From positions 1-64,000 of the forward strand of contig NZ_CANMUW010000013.1 of assembly GCF_947501225.1 (NCBI RefSeq): a DNA stretch of 64,000 bases, read 5' to 3'. The notes beneath the pieces were generated by a model that did no database searches, was not told the origin of the DNA, and saw nothing but the letters and a program-made list of their open reading frames with translations. The stretch comes from an uncultured Shewanella sp. (GTDB taxonomy: Bacteria; Pseudomonadota; Gammaproteobacteria; Enterobacterales; Shewanellaceae). Shown in pieces: positions 17,337 to 26,261 of the stretch. The position numbers and the translations under genes were made by a program. Numbering within the stretch: the stretch's first letter is position 1; each line of letters opens with the position of its first letter.

Positions 17337-18308
17337 ATGGATTTAAACGCCATTCGTCAGTTAGCCGATAACGATATGCAAGACGTTAATAAGCTAATAT
17401 ACAAACAATTAGAATCTGATGTCGCCCTAATCAATCAGTTAGGCTTCTACATTATCAACGGTGGCGGTAAGCGCATGCGCCCACTGCTTTCTATATTAGC
17501 TGCCCGTTCCATCGACTATAAAGGTGAAGCACATCTTAAGCTGGCAGCCATCATAGAGTTCATCCATACCGCCTCCCTATTACATGATGACGTCGTAGAT
17601 GAATCCATGTTACGACGCGGCAGAGAGACAGCCAACGCACTATTTGGTAATAGTGCCAGCGTACTGGTCGGCGACTTTCTTTACACACGTTCTTTTCAGA
17701 TGATGACAGAACTTGGTGATATGCAGGTGCTGGAAGTACTGGCCGATGCAACCAATGTTCTTGCTGAGGGTGAGGTGTTGCAGTTAATGAACTGTAATGA
17801 CCCTGACACCACAGAAGAAAGCTACATGCGAGTCATCTATTGCAAGACGGCAAAACTCTTTGAGGCTGCCACACGTTTAGCCGGTGTGCTTGCTGAGAGC
17901 TCAGTAGAGACTCAAACCGCACTCGCCGATTACGGAAAGTTCTTAGGCACCGCATTCCAGCTCACCGACGATCTTTTAGATTATACCGCTGAAACAGAAG
18001 AGTTAGGCAAGAATATCGGTGATGACCTCGCCGAAGGTAAGCCTACCCTGCCCCTTATCTACGCCATGGCCCATGGTTCAGAGAAAGAGCAGGGCTTAAT
18101 TCGCACAGCCATCGAGAAGGGAGACGGTACTCAGAACATTGAGGAGATCCTTAACGCCTTGCATAGCTGCGGTGCCCTGGAGTATACGTTCAAGCGTGCA
18201 CAAGAGGAGTCTGAGAAGGCGATTGCCGCCCTGTCTGTCATCCCTGATAGTGATTACAAGCAGGCCCTTATCTCTCTGGCTAACATTGCCGTCGAGCGCA
18301 GCAACTAG
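17337..18308 (+). CDS. ispB: Octaprenyl diphosphate synthase
   Basis: Long-chain trans-prenyltransferase that builds the side chain for ubiquinone and menaquinone. The 323 aa contain the first Asp-rich motif LLHDDVVDE (about residue 84), the preceding GGGKRMRPLL, and the second motif LTDDLLDYT (about 211). Its position opposite rplU-rpmA is conserved in gammaproteobacteria and favours IspB over other polyprenyl synthases such as IspA. The ATG is at 17337. Confidence 0.95.
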   Translation: MDLNAIRQLADNDMQDVNKLIYKQLESDVALINQLGFYIINGGGKRMRPLLSILAARSIDYKGEAHLKLAAIIEFIHTASLLHDDVVDESMLRRGRETANALFGNSASVLVGDFLYTRSFQMMTELGDMQVLEVLADATNVLAEGEVLQLMNCNDPDTTEESYMRVIYCKTAKLFEAATRLAGVLAESSVETQTALADYGKFLGTAFQLTDDLLDYTAETEELGKNIGDDLAEGKPTLPLIYAMAHGSEKEQGLIRTAIEKGDGTQNIEEILNALHSCGALEYTFKRAQEESEKAIAALSVIPDSDYKQALISLANIAVERSN

Positions 18309-18360
18309 TTTCACACTCGGCCAAGGTGAAGCTGTTTAACTCAATCGTTTCGGTGAAATA

Positions 18361-18388
18361 AAAAAGGAGCCCTGAGGCTCCTTTTTTA
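18361..18388. terminator. Bidirectional terminator between ispB and mdh
   Basis: AAAAAGGAGCC / GGCTCCTTTTTT stem with A and T runs on either side serves both convergent genes. Confidence 0.92.
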
Positions 18389-18404
18389 TTTACTTGTACA
18401 GTTA

Positions 18405-19340
18405 TTACTTAACGAACTCGACACCCAGCTTGATGTCGGCATTAAGTGTATCGAGCATAGCATCACGAGCATTGGCCTCAAACTCGCTGACTTCACCGTA
18501 AGCAAGTACCGACTCCACACCATTTTTACCAAGCAGAACCGGCTGAGCGAAGAAATCTGCATGCTCACTGCCACCGTCGACATAGGCACACTCAACCACA
18601 TTCTCTTCACCTTGAAGGCCACGTACAAGGGACATGCCGAAGCGACACGCAGCCTGCCCCATAGAGAGAGTCGCGCTTCCGCCACCGGCTTTGGCTTCTA
18701 CCACTTCAGTACCGGCATTCTGGATACGGGTAGTCAATGCAGCGATCTCTTCATCGCTGAAGCTTGCACCTTGAACCTGAGAAAGCAGAGGAAGGATAGT
18801 CACGCCACTGTGGCCACCGATAACATTGATCTTAACATCATCAACATTCAAGCCTTTAGCTTCGGCAATAAAGGTTTCAGAACGAATAACATCCAGAGTA
18901 GTCACTCCGAAAAGACGATTCTTATCGTATACACCTGCAGCTTTTAAAACCTCAGCAGCGATAGCCACGGTTGTGTTAACCGGGTTAGTGATGATTCCGA
19001 TAAGTGCCTTAGGGCATGCTGCAGCACACTTTTCGACAAGGTTTCGGACAATACCGGCGTTAATATTGAAAAGATCTGAGCGATCCATACCGGGCTTACG
19101 AGCGACACCGGCAGAGATCAATACAACGTCAGCACCATCCAATGCCGGGGTTGGATCTTCGCCGGCGAAACCTTTAACTTCCACATCTGTCGGAATATGA
19201 CTAAGATCAACCGCAACACCAGGTGTTACAGGAGCAATATCATAAAGGGACAATTTTGAACCTGCAGGCAATTGAGTTTTTAATAGTAGGGCAAGAGCCT
19301 GGCCAATACCGCCAGCGGCACCAAGTACAGCAACTTTCAT
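18405..19340 (-). CDS. mdh: Malate dehydrogenase
   Basis: NAD-dependent malate/oxaloacetate interconversion in the TCA cycle. The 311 aa start at the ATG at 19340 (preceded by GGAGATAACT) with MKVAVLGAAGGIGQALALLL, the Rossmann GxxGxxG. Substrate Arg residues appear in GVARKPGMDRSDL, and the catalytic His in NVIGGHSGVTILPLLSQ. The length and sequence type match the E. coli dimeric enzyme. It is divergent from argR, the usual arrangement. Confidence 0.97.
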   Translation of the reverse strand: MKVAVLGAAGGIGQALALLLKTQLPAGSKLSLYDIAPVTPGVAVDLSHIPTDVEVKGFAGEDPTPALDGADVVLISAGVARKPGMDRSDLFNINAGIVRNLVEKCAAACPKALIGIITNPVNTTVAIAAEVLKAAGVYDKNRLFGVTTLDVIRSETFIAEAKGLNVDDVKINVIGGHSGVTILPLLSQVQGASFSDEEIAALTTRIQNAGTEVVEAKAGGGSATLSMGQAACRFGMSLVRGLQGEENVVECAYVDGGSEHADFFAQPVLLGKNGVESVLAYGEVSEFEANARDAMLDTLNADIKLGVEFVK

Positions 19341-19413
19341 AGTTATCTCCGTCATTTCTTGGATATTTGTGATGTCGATCTATATCTCTCAATGCCGCAA
19401 CATTACTGCAATC

Positions 19414-19427
19414 ACAATAAAAATTCA
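19414..19427 (-). promoter_or_regulatory. ARG-box-like site upstream of mdh
   Basis: On the minus strand this reads TGAATTTTTATTGT, one base off the ArgR half-site pair TnAATwwwwATTnA. It is 75-90 bp upstream of the mdh start. Its significance is uncertain because the region is AT-rich. Confidence 0.4.
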
Positions 19428-19573
19428 ATTATCCCTTAGTCTTGGTTATATCAAATTTTTACCCTTAATCGGAAACCCCGTCAAAACTGAGCAATAAATC
19501 GCCAGCAAAAAGGAATAATTATTCCCGCTTGGGTGACTCTGGCTCTCCGCCCTCTCCAATGTGCGTTGGCTAT

Positions 19574-19590
19574 GTAAGCTTTCAGCTTAC
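19574..19590. repeat. Hairpin in the mdh-argR intergenic region
   Basis: GTAAGCT-TTC-AGCTTAC forms a perfect 7-bp stem about 120 bp upstream of argR. There is no T run after it. It could be an operator or a leader structure. Confidence 0.5.
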
Positions 19591-19617
19591 TATCAAGCGG
19601 CGCCTTACAATCAAGCT

Positions 19618-19631
19618 TGAATTTTTATTCA
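19618..19631 (+). promoter_or_regulatory. ARG box (ArgR operator) upstream of argR
   Basis: TGAATTTTTATTCA is a full match to the ArgR core TnAATwwwwATTnA and a near-perfect dyad, 80-93 bp upstream of the argR start. Autoregulation by ArgR is the known pattern in enterics. I do not see the second tandem box at the usual 3-bp spacing. Confidence 0.65.
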
Positions 19632-19710
19632 TTGAACTCGGGTATTTGTTGACAAAAAAGCCAATAATATGCAACATAACAATGATTTTTGAATAAAGAA
19701 CAATAAAATT

Positions 19711-20181
19711 ATGCAAGCAAATAAAACTCAGGACGAACTTGTTAAGACCTTTAAGGCAATTCTCAAAGAGGAGCGGTTTGGTTCTCAGAGTGAAATTGTC
19801 CTCGCCCTTCAGGCCGAAGGATACGGGAATATCAATCAATCGAAAGTCTCGAGAATGCTGAGCAAGTTCGGTGCAGTGCGTACTCGCAACGCTAAACAGG
19901 AGATGGTTTACTGCCTTCCGGCTGAGCTTGGTGTCCCCACCGCCGGCAGTCCGCTCAAGAACTTAGTCTTAGATGTCGATCACAACCAGGCCATGATAGT
20001 CGTAAGAACCAGCCCGGGCGCGGCTCAGCTTATCGCGCGACTGCTGGATTCTATAGGCAAACCAGAGGGCATTCTGGGGACAATTGCCGGCGATGATACT
20101 ATCTTCATTACGCCATCGAATATTCAAGAGATAGACAAGACGTTGGAGACGGTAAAGTCACTGTTTAACTTTAATGACTAA
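19711..20181 (+). CDS. argR: Arginine repressor ArgR
   Basis: Hexameric arginine-responsive DNA-binding protein, 156 aa. The N-terminal winged helix (about 8-75) includes GSQSEIVLALQAEGYGNINQ then SKVSRMLSKFGAVRTRN. The C-terminal arginine-binding/oligomerisation domain (about 85-155) has RTSPGAAQLIARLLD and ILGTIAGDDTIFITP, with the conserved GTIAGDDT arginine pocket. The start at 19711 has only weak ribosome-binding complementarity (AAAGAACAAT). It is preceded by an ARG box and followed by a terminator. Confidence 0.97.
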   Translation: MQANKTQDELVKTFKAILKEERFGSQSEIVLALQAEGYGNINQSKVSRMLSKFGAVRTRNAKQEMVYCLPAELGVPTAGSPLKNLVLDVDHNQAMIVVRTSPGAAQLIARLLDSIGKPEGILGTIAGDDTIFITPSNIQEIDKTLETVKSLFNFND

Positions 20182-20235
20182 CTAAGTTCTGTTCGCCGGG
20201 TGCTGATAGAGGCACCCAACGGCCCCCCCCTTTCA

Positions 20236-20260
20236 AGAGGCGCATCGCGTCTCTTTTTTT
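20236..20260 (+). terminator. argR terminator
   Basis: AGAGGCGC-ATC-GCGTCTCT (one G-U pair) followed by seven T residues. A run of eight C residues precedes it at 20223-20230. Confidence 0.9.
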
Positions 20261-20361
20261 ACCTCTCACACCTTTTATATTGTATCCAATACATTGAGTC
20301 ACGCCTGCTTTCATGAGAGATTAGAAGCTCGAATGCTGCAGCCAAAAGTTAAGGATGCCTT

Positions 20362-20826
20362 ATGACAACAACCAAAATAATTAAAGTCGATGATATATGC
20401 TGGGAATCCTGGCAACACTCAGCTCAATATACCAGTCAACAAAAACATATAGGAGATGCCGCAGGTTGCGAGAAGATAGGTGTGACCATGGAGCGCCTCG
20501 CACCGGGAAAGATATCGACGGTAGCACATTACCATACCAAAGAGGAGGAGCACCTATACGCCCTTCAGGGTGAAGCCACACTACTCATAGATGGCGAGCC
20601 ACACGCTTTCAGACAGGGAGATTATATCTGTTTCAATGCAGATACCGCTGTCGCTCATACACTACGAAACGATTCAGACCAAGAGTTTACCTTCATAGTG
20701 ATCGGTAACAGGGATAAACACGATGTTGTCATCTACCCGGACAACAATAAGGTTTTGGTCAGGGCTGTCGATGAAATCTATGCAAGACGCCCGACCAACT
20801 ACTGGGACCCGGACACCGAAAAATAA
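20362..20826 (+). CDS. Cupin-domain protein
   Basis: Single-domain cupin of 154 aa. Cupin motif 1 is visible as HYHTKEEEHLYALQGEATLLIDG (about residues 58-80), with metal-binding His/His/Glu, and motif 2 as GDYICFNADTAVAHTLRN (about 93-110). The N-terminus is short and the C-terminus (VRAVDEIYARRPTNYWDP) resembles uncharacterised cupins annotated near sugar metabolism. There is no obvious operon partner. Substrate unknown. The ATG at 20362 is preceded by AAGGATGCC. Confidence 0.8.
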   Translation: MTTTKIIKVDDICWESWQHSAQYTSQQKHIGDAAGCEKIGVTMERLAPGKISTVAHYHTKEEEHLYALQGEATLLIDGEPHAFRQGDYICFNADTAVAHTLRNDSDQEFTFIVIGNRDKHDVVIYPDNNKVLVRAVDEIYARRPTNYWDPDTEK

Positions 20827-20860
20827 GCAATCGACCAGAGCCTGTTTTTGATATAAAAAA

Positions 20861-20887
20861 ACGCACTCTCCCGAGTGCGTTCTTATT
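20861..20887. terminator. Terminator between the cupin and DyP genes
   Basis: ACGCACTC-TCCC-GAGTGCGT stem with seven A on the left and TTCTTATTT on the right; usable from both convergent genes. Confidence 0.88.
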
Positions 20888-20907
20888 TCAGTCTCAACCG
20901 TTCAAGG

Positions 20908-21846
20908 CTACTCGCCTGCCTGACTCTCCATGAAGTCCAGCGAAGGAGCGAAGAAGGAGGAACCGGTTAATGCCTGGGTGAAGTGCAACAGATGATCATG
21001 GTTGCCATGGCCATCACCGTGGACCATGCTCTTTAACATCTGCTCAAAATTAACCGAGTTGCGACAGGTAGAGATAAACATCAAACCTTGCTCTTTCATC
21101 GAACCATAAGGCATGCTCTGTCTTAAGATCTCCATAGACTTACCATCGGCGTCTTTCAGATTCACTCGCTTGATATGACTGGTCAAGGGTTTATCATCCG
21201 ATGCGTACTCGATATTATCTTGTTTAGTGCGACCGATAATATCCTCTTGCTTCTTGTGCGGTAAACGATTCCACTTACTCAAGTTATGGGCAAACTTCTG
21301 CACATGGATATAACTGCCGGCCTTAAATGTCGCATCTTCGGCTCCCACCAATGCGACCTCCTGACGGTTACGCCCTTTGGGGTTCTCAGTACCATCGACA
21401 AAACCGGTCAGGTCCCGGTTATCCATGAACCGGAAACCACGCTCTTCATCGACAAGCTCAACCAGACCTTCAAACATCTGACAAACTTCATTAGCAACCA
21501 GATGAAGGATATCGAAACGGTCGCAACGAATTTGTACAAAAAGATCATATTCCAGAGCTGGCGCATCACGGGTATCTGCATTCATCGCAGGAAAAGGTTT
21601 TAATGATGATGGTCTGGCTGATGGATATATTGCATCCCAGTAATTAGCACCTATGGCTACGAAGCCATTGAATGCACTGTCTGCATATTGATCGGTAAGC
21701 TCATAAATATATTGAGCCACGTTGGCTATACACGGGCGTAACTGAGACTCTACACCTTCATTGGCGTTGAACATCAAATACACACTGTGTAAATTCCCTT
21801 CTGCACACACACCCAACTGTTCACGAGGCATAACCTGATTATCCAT
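20908..21846 (-). CDS. Dye-decolourising (DyP-type) heme peroxidase, YfeX-like
   Basis: Heme peroxidase of 312 aa. The DyP signature is seen in DLTGFVDGTENP (about residue 145, with the distal Asp of GxxDG). The likely proximal His is in TSHIKRVNL (about 224), and distal Arg candidates lie in the VNL...SMEILRQSMPYG stretch. The length, and the lack of a Tat signal, match the cytosolic YfeX/TyrA class rather than EfeB. It lies downstream of the iron ABC genes on the same strand, as in S. oneidensis, which fits a link to iron or heme. The physiological substrate is unsettled for this class. Confidence 0.92.
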   Translation of the reverse strand: MDNQVMPREQLGVCAEGNLHSVYLMFNANEGVESQLRPCIANVAQYIYELTDQYADSAFNGFVAIGANYWDAIYPSARPSSLKPFPAMNADTRDAPALEYDLFVQIRCDRFDILHLVANEVCQMFEGLVELVDEERGFRFMDNRDLTGFVDGTENPKGRNRQEVALVGAEDATFKAGSYIHVQKFAHNLSKWNRLPHKKQEDIIGRTKQDNIEYASDDKPLTSHIKRVNLKDADGKSMEILRQSMPYGSMKEQGLMFISTCRNSVNFEQMLKSMVHGDGHGNHDHLLHFTQALTGSSFFAPSLDFMESQAGE

Positions 21847-22050
21847 CTATATATTTACCTTTTCACTTATTGATATTCGGCTTCATTATCCATAACTTTA
21901 GCTCTTATTGGTATTAACTTACGCACAATTAGGCGCTTTATTTGACTCTTTTGAACGATATTAAATAGTTATAAAACCGATTGTTACTATCGCTTTTTAC
22001 CATCCTGTTGCAGTAGCTAACTAAACTAGCATACTAAGGGCCCTCATAAA

Positions 22051-23079
22051 TCAAAATACGACTAAAGAGTGAGCCTGTGCATGAAGATCCACTTTCTGTC
22101 CAAGAGCCAATTGACTGATTTGAGTCTTAACCTCATAAAAGTGCTGCGCTACCTGCACCTGATAATGACAGATATTTCCCAAAAAGCGGCGCTCGACTAT
22201 CACACCGGCTCCCTGTTCATCCGCCGTTATTTCAAGCTGCTGAGGTCTTAGCAATATCTCCCCCTGATAACTCACAGGATGAGTGAGTTCATGGGTACTC
22301 ACCAGTTCTCCCAGAGGGGTCTCGACACTGAAGGCGTCCTTAACCGATGCCGGAATATAGTTGCCACTCCCTAAGAAGTCTGCCACATATCGGTCCTTAG
22401 GCGATGTATATAGCTCCTCAGCCGTGCCATATTGAGCAATATACCCGTCTTTGAACAGCGCAAGCTTATCGGCAAAAACGAATGCCTCATCCTTGCTGTG
22501 CGTCACGAAGATGGCACTGACATTGCGCTGTTTTAAGATTGCCCGTATCTCCAACATCATCTCACCACGAACCTTAGCATCGATATTAGAAAAGGGTTCA
22601 TCGAGCAACAGCAGCTCAGGTTCATAAGCCAGAGCTCTTGCAATAGAGACCCGTTGCTGCTGACCACCTGAAAGCTCATGAGGATAACGCTGTGATAATC
22701 CATCGAGCTTAACCAGGGCCAGCATCTCATCGAGTCTTGCCTGTCTCTGCGCTTTATTCGCATCTTTAACACCGAATAAGATATTATCTGCAACATTCAG
22801 GTGCGGAAACAGGGCGTAGTCCTGAAAAATCATGCCGATACCGCGTTGCTCACTGGGTTCGAACCAATCCGGGCCCGATAATACTTGACCATTAATACAT
22901 ATCTCCCCCTGAGTGATGGGTTGCAGTCCGGCAATAGCCCTCAGCAGCGTGGTTTTACCACATCCACTGGGACCGAGGAGCGCGGCAATCTCCCCCTTAC
23001 CAAGGGTTAAGTCAAGTCCCTTTAAGACCTGCTGTCCCTGATAATCACTATGAACACCGTTAATACTTAATGTCGACAT
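22051..23079 (-). CDS. fbpC: Iron(III) ABC transporter, ATP-binding protein
   Basis: Cytosolic ATPase of an FbpABC-type ferric iron importer. The 342 aa have Walker A GPSGCGKTTLL, the Q-loop, signature LSGGQQQRVSIARAL and Walker B LLLLDEPFSN, then a C-terminal TOBE-like regulatory part (about 240-342). It lies 93 bp downstream of the permease gene on the same strand. The iron assignment rests on the neighbouring binding protein and Fur box; ATPases of sulfate or putrescine systems look similar. Confidence 0.88.
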   Translation of the reverse strand: MSTLSINGVHSDYQGQQVLKGLDLTLGKGEIAALLGPSGCGKTTLLRAIAGLQPITQGEICINGQVLSGPDWFEPSEQRGIGMIFQDYALFPHLNVADNILFGVKDANKAQRQARLDEMLALVKLDGLSQRYPHELSGGQQQRVSIARALAYEPELLLLDEPFSNIDAKVRGEMMLEIRAILKQRNVSAIFVTHSKDEAFVFADKLALFKDGYIAQYGTAEELYTSPKDRYVADFLGSGNYIPASVKDAFSVETPLGELVSTHELTHPVSYQGEILLRPQQLEITADEQGAGVIVERRFLGNICHYQVQVAQHFYEVKTQISQLALGQKVDLHAQAHSLVVF

Positions 23080-23172
23080 AATCGTTTACTTACTCAAAGA
23101 GCCGTTAAGTTAAGTGATGAGAGCACAGCTTAAAGTGGCTGTGAGCTCAATATATCGGCAAACTCAGGCCGA

Positions 23173-24804
23173 CTAGCTTTCCTGCTCCAAAGAGCGGTTG
23201 AGGTAGATAAGCGGAACTAAACCTACCAATACTATGACAATAGCGGCCAATGCCCCATGTTCAAGTTGTTCATCTGAAACAAATTGAAAAACATAGGTAG
23301 CCAGGTTCTCAAATCCAACAGGCCTTAGTAGCAAGGCTGCGGGCAACTCTTTCATACACTCTATAAATACCAGTAGTAATCCGGCAAAAATTCCCCTTCT
23401 CAACAGGGGAAGATGGACACGCCATAACAGTGCGGCTGGCTTCAACCCCATAGTTATCGCCGCCATATCCAGCGAGGGAGAGATACGCTTATAGCTACTT
23501 TCCACGCTACCGATGGCAATAGCGGAAAACCGTATACAAAAAGCGAAAATAAGCACAAATACACTTCCGGTAAATATGAGACCGGGCCCCCTATGTCCCA
23601 GATACTCGTAAAGATCGTTTACAGCAAAATCAAGATAGGTAAGCGGGACCAGAATACCGATTGCCAAAACGGTTCCAGGCAGAGCGTAGCCGGTCGATGA
23701 GAAGCGCGAAGGCAGCAGGTCCGCCTTTCTGGGACTGATCCTGCGAATGAACATCAAAAGCACGCCGACAAAAACGGCAATAACACTGACGATAGCCGCG
23801 ATATACAGGCTATTGAGGCTATATTCCCAAAAATCACTGCTCCAACTCTGTTCGAAATAGCCCCAGGCATAGTAAAGCAAGATCATAAACGGCAACAAAA
23901 AGGAGAAGAGAAGCAGTAACCAACAGTAGCCACCGGCCAGATACGCCTCCCCCCCTTTAAGCCGATATCGCTGCTCTTGATTTACGCCGGTTTGTTTTTG
24001 AAACAGTTGCTGTTTTCTGCGTGCAAACCGCTCGAACCCTATCATGGAAAAAACCACAAGCAACATAATCGCGGAGAGTTTTGCCGCCGCAGATAAGCTT
24101 CCGTACTCAAGCCAGGTATCATAAACGGCCGTAGTCAGAGTCGGCACGGCAAAATAACTTACCGTCGCAAAATCGGCGGCGGTCTCCATGGCCACCAGTG
24201 CCACACCGACAGCCAGCGCCGGCCTGGCCATTGGCAGACTCAGGCGCCAAAAGCTCCGCCAGGGGCCACAGCCCATGACTCGACTGGCATGTTGCAGACT
24301 CGATGACTGCTCCATAAATGTGGTTCGTGCAAGTAGATAGATGTAGGGAAACAGAACCAAAGAGAGCATCAGAGATGCCCCGCCCAAGCTTCTCACCTCA
24401 GGAAAGTAGTAATCCAGCGGCGATTGCCAGTTAAACAGCTCACGCAACACCCCCTGTATTGGTCCCGCATAATCCAGAAGATCGGTATAGACATAGGCAA
24501 CCACATAGGCGGGCATCGCCAGTGGCAGCAACAGGGCCCATTGAAATATGTTTCGTCCGGGAAAGTCACACTTAGCCACCAACCAGGCAGCAGGAGTAGC
24601 AATGAGAAGTGAACCAAGACAGACCCAAAACATCAATAACAGCGTATTGACAATATAGGTAGGCAAAACAGTCTCAAGCAGATGACCGAATACCGCTTCA
24701 TCCGGCACCAACGCCTGAGCGATAATGGCGATGAGCGGTAATGTGATGACTGCAGCGATCAGGTAACCACTCACGGACCAACTTCTTGATAAACCTAAAA
24801 TCAT
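23173..24804 (-). CDS. fbpB: Iron(III) ABC transporter, fused permease
   Basis: Inner-membrane permease of 543 aa made of two tandem BPD_transp_1 units, giving about 12 helices; the two coupling-loop (EAA) regions are visible near SRVMGCGPWRSFWRLSLPMARPA and MAAITMGLKPAALLWRVHLPLLRRG. The duplicated single-chain layout is typical of FbpB/FutB iron permeases. The ATG at 24804 is 249 bp downstream of the binding-protein gene, with a hairpin and a possible Fur site between. Confidence 0.9.
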   Translation of the reverse strand: MILGLSRSWSVSGYLIAAVITLPLIAIIAQALVPDEAVFGHLLETVLPTYIVNTLLLMFWVCLGSLLIATPAAWLVAKCDFPGRNIFQWALLLPLAMPAYVVAYVYTDLLDYAGPIQGVLRELFNWQSPLDYYFPEVRSLGGASLMLSLVLFPYIYLLARTTFMEQSSSLQHASRVMGCGPWRSFWRLSLPMARPALAVGVALVAMETAADFATVSYFAVPTLTTAVYDTWLEYGSLSAAAKLSAIMLLVVFSMIGFERFARRKQQLFQKQTGVNQEQRYRLKGGEAYLAGGYCWLLLLFSFLLPFMILLYYAWGYFEQSWSSDFWEYSLNSLYIAAIVSVIAVFVGVLLMFIRRISPRKADLLPSRFSSTGYALPGTVLAIGILVPLTYLDFAVNDLYEYLGHRGPGLIFTGSVFVLIFAFCIRFSAIAIGSVESSYKRISPSLDMAAITMGLKPAALLWRVHLPLLRRGIFAGLLLVFIECMKELPAALLLRPVGFENLATYVFQFVSDEQLEHGALAAIVIVLVGLVPLIYLNRSLEQES

Positions 24805-24962
24805 GATTATACCAATTTCACTAAATGTGTTACCAATTCAGAGCCACCGGACGGCTGAAATAAAATCAAGGAACATATACAGTATGCCGGGTTCGATACT
24901 TTTACTATAGAGTATTATTTAAGATCCAATTATCTAACATCAACCTAAACTCAAACTTAAAT

Positions 24963-24981
24963 AAGAATGATTATAATTCGA
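24963..24981 (-). promoter_or_regulatory. Possible second Fur-like site upstream of fbpB
   Basis: The minus strand carries ATAATCATT at the core with AT-rich arms; the match to the Fur 19-mer is good in the right half only. It lies about 160 bp upstream of fbpB, downstream of the fbpA hairpin, and could give the permease its own iron control. Confidence 0.3.
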
Positions 24982-25007
24982 AAATGTTTACCCGGCTCAC
25001 AAAATAA

Positions 25008-25032
25008 AACAGCCTCCGAAAGGAAGGCTGTT
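25008..25032 (-). terminator. Terminator/attenuator between fbpA and fbpB
   Basis: AACAGCCT / AGGCTGTT stem 22 bp after the binding-protein stop, followed on the minus strand by TTATTTTG. Partial termination would make the binding protein more abundant than the permease, a common design in ABC importers. Confidence 0.75.
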
Positions 25033-25053
25033 ATTAAGGAGCAAAAGTCGGGG

Positions 25054-26061
25054 TTAAAGATCGAATTTAACCTGATCCAGCAATTTAACCGCTGCTTGAT
25101 GATGCTCAGCAAGTTTGAAGATAGGAAGCTTGTCGGCTTTAAACTCTCCCCATGATGAAACTAACTTTGAAGGTTTAACATCCGCCTTAACCGGGTACTC
25201 ATAGTTAACTTCTGCGTAGGCTTTTTGAGCCTCATCACCGGAAAGATACTCCATCAACTTCATGGCACTCTCTTTATTAGGTGAGTACTTGGCTAATGCC
25301 ATTCCCGATACATTGATATGAGAACCACGATTATCCTGATTCGGGAAGTTGATCTCTACAGACTCAGCCCATGGCACCTGCTTTGGATCATTCAGCATTT
25401 TACCCAGGTAATAACTATTACCTATGGCGATATCACATAACCCCTCTTTTACCGCTTTAACCTGAGCACGGTCATTCCCCTGAGGTTTACGGGCCAGGTT
25501 GGCTTTGACCCCCTCCAGCCAGCTTCGTGTTTTAGCTTCACCATGGTGAGCAATCATAGAAGCAACCAGCGAAATATTGTATGGGTGTTTTCCGCTGCGG
25601 GTACAGATCTTGCCCATATATTTAGGATCTGCAAGATCCTCATAGTCCAAAGCAAGCTTACCTAGTCTCTCCTTCGATGAATAAACATTTCTGACTCTCA
25701 TCGTCAGCGAATACCAGTCATCATCAGGGGAGCGGAACTTGGCAGGGATATTATTTTTCAGCACTTCACTCGATGCAGGCACCACTAACTCTTTATCAAC
25801 CAACTCCATCAAACGCGAGAAGTCAGATGTCAGAACGATATCGGCAGGTGACAATCGTCCTTCGCGAACCATTCGCTCCGCAATGCCCTTCTTAGAAAAG
25901 ACAACATCGACGTCGATACCGGTTTCCTTAGTGAAGTTTTCCAGGATTGGATCGATCAAGAATGCTTGGCGGTATGAGTATACCGTTAATCTATCAGCCG
26001 CATTTGCAGCGGAAGCTAAGCAAACCAATCCAAGTACGGTCAGACTTCTTGCAATCTTCAT
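25054..26061 (-). CDS. fbpA: Iron(III) ABC transporter, periplasmic binding protein
   Basis: Periplasmic ferric-binding protein of the FbpA/FutA class, 335 aa. Signal peptide MKIARSLTVLGLVCLASAANA then ADRLTVYSYRQ; the conserved VYS after cleavage is typical. Tyrosines expected to bind iron appear in DIAIGNSYYLGKM (adjacent Tyr pair, about residue 215). A strong Fur-box match lies 38-56 bp upstream, and fbpB-fbpC follow. A thiamine or phosphonate binding protein is unlikely given the YY motif and Fur site. Confidence 0.93.
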   Translation of the reverse strand: MKIARSLTVLGLVCLASAANAADRLTVYSYRQAFLIDPILENFTKETGIDVDVVFSKKGIAERMVREGRLSPADIVLTSDFSRLMELVDKELVVPASSEVLKNNIPAKFRSPDDDWYSLTMRVRNVYSSKERLGKLALDYEDLADPKYMGKICTRSGKHPYNISLVASMIAHHGEAKTRSWLEGVKANLARKPQGNDRAQVKAVKEGLCDIAIGNSYYLGKMLNDPKQVPWAESVEINFPNQDNRGSHINVSGMALAKYSPNKESAMKLMEYLSGDEAQKAYAEVNYEYPVKADVKPSKLVSSWGEFKADKLPIFKLAEHHQAAVKLLDQVKFDL

Positions 26062-26098
26062 TTACACATCTCCCTCACAACCTGATATATTTAAGTTG

Positions 26099-26117
26099 GT
26101 TAATGATAATTATTATC
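26099..26117 (-). promoter_or_regulatory. Fur box upstream of fbpA
   Basis: GTTAATGATAATTATTATC matches 17 of 19 positions of the classical Fur site GATAATGATAATCATTATC and lies 38-56 bp upstream of the fbpA start, where a promoter is expected. Iron repression of fbpA follows by inference. Confidence 0.82.
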
Positions 26118-26261
26118 AGTCGCAGTAAGAATAATAAATCCATTAAAAATGAGCAAGCTGTATCGGCAGAAATGTTAACCACATCTTGTCCGTTCCGGTA
26201 ACAAGAGGCGGGTCAAGGTGATACAAAATCAGCTCTCAAGCCGCAGGTCTTTTAAGGGCGG

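Noticed and set aside
20223..20230. Run of eight C residues as a phase-variation tract
   Set aside because: It lies after the argR stop, in the spacer before the terminator, so length change would not affect any reading frame or an evident promoter.
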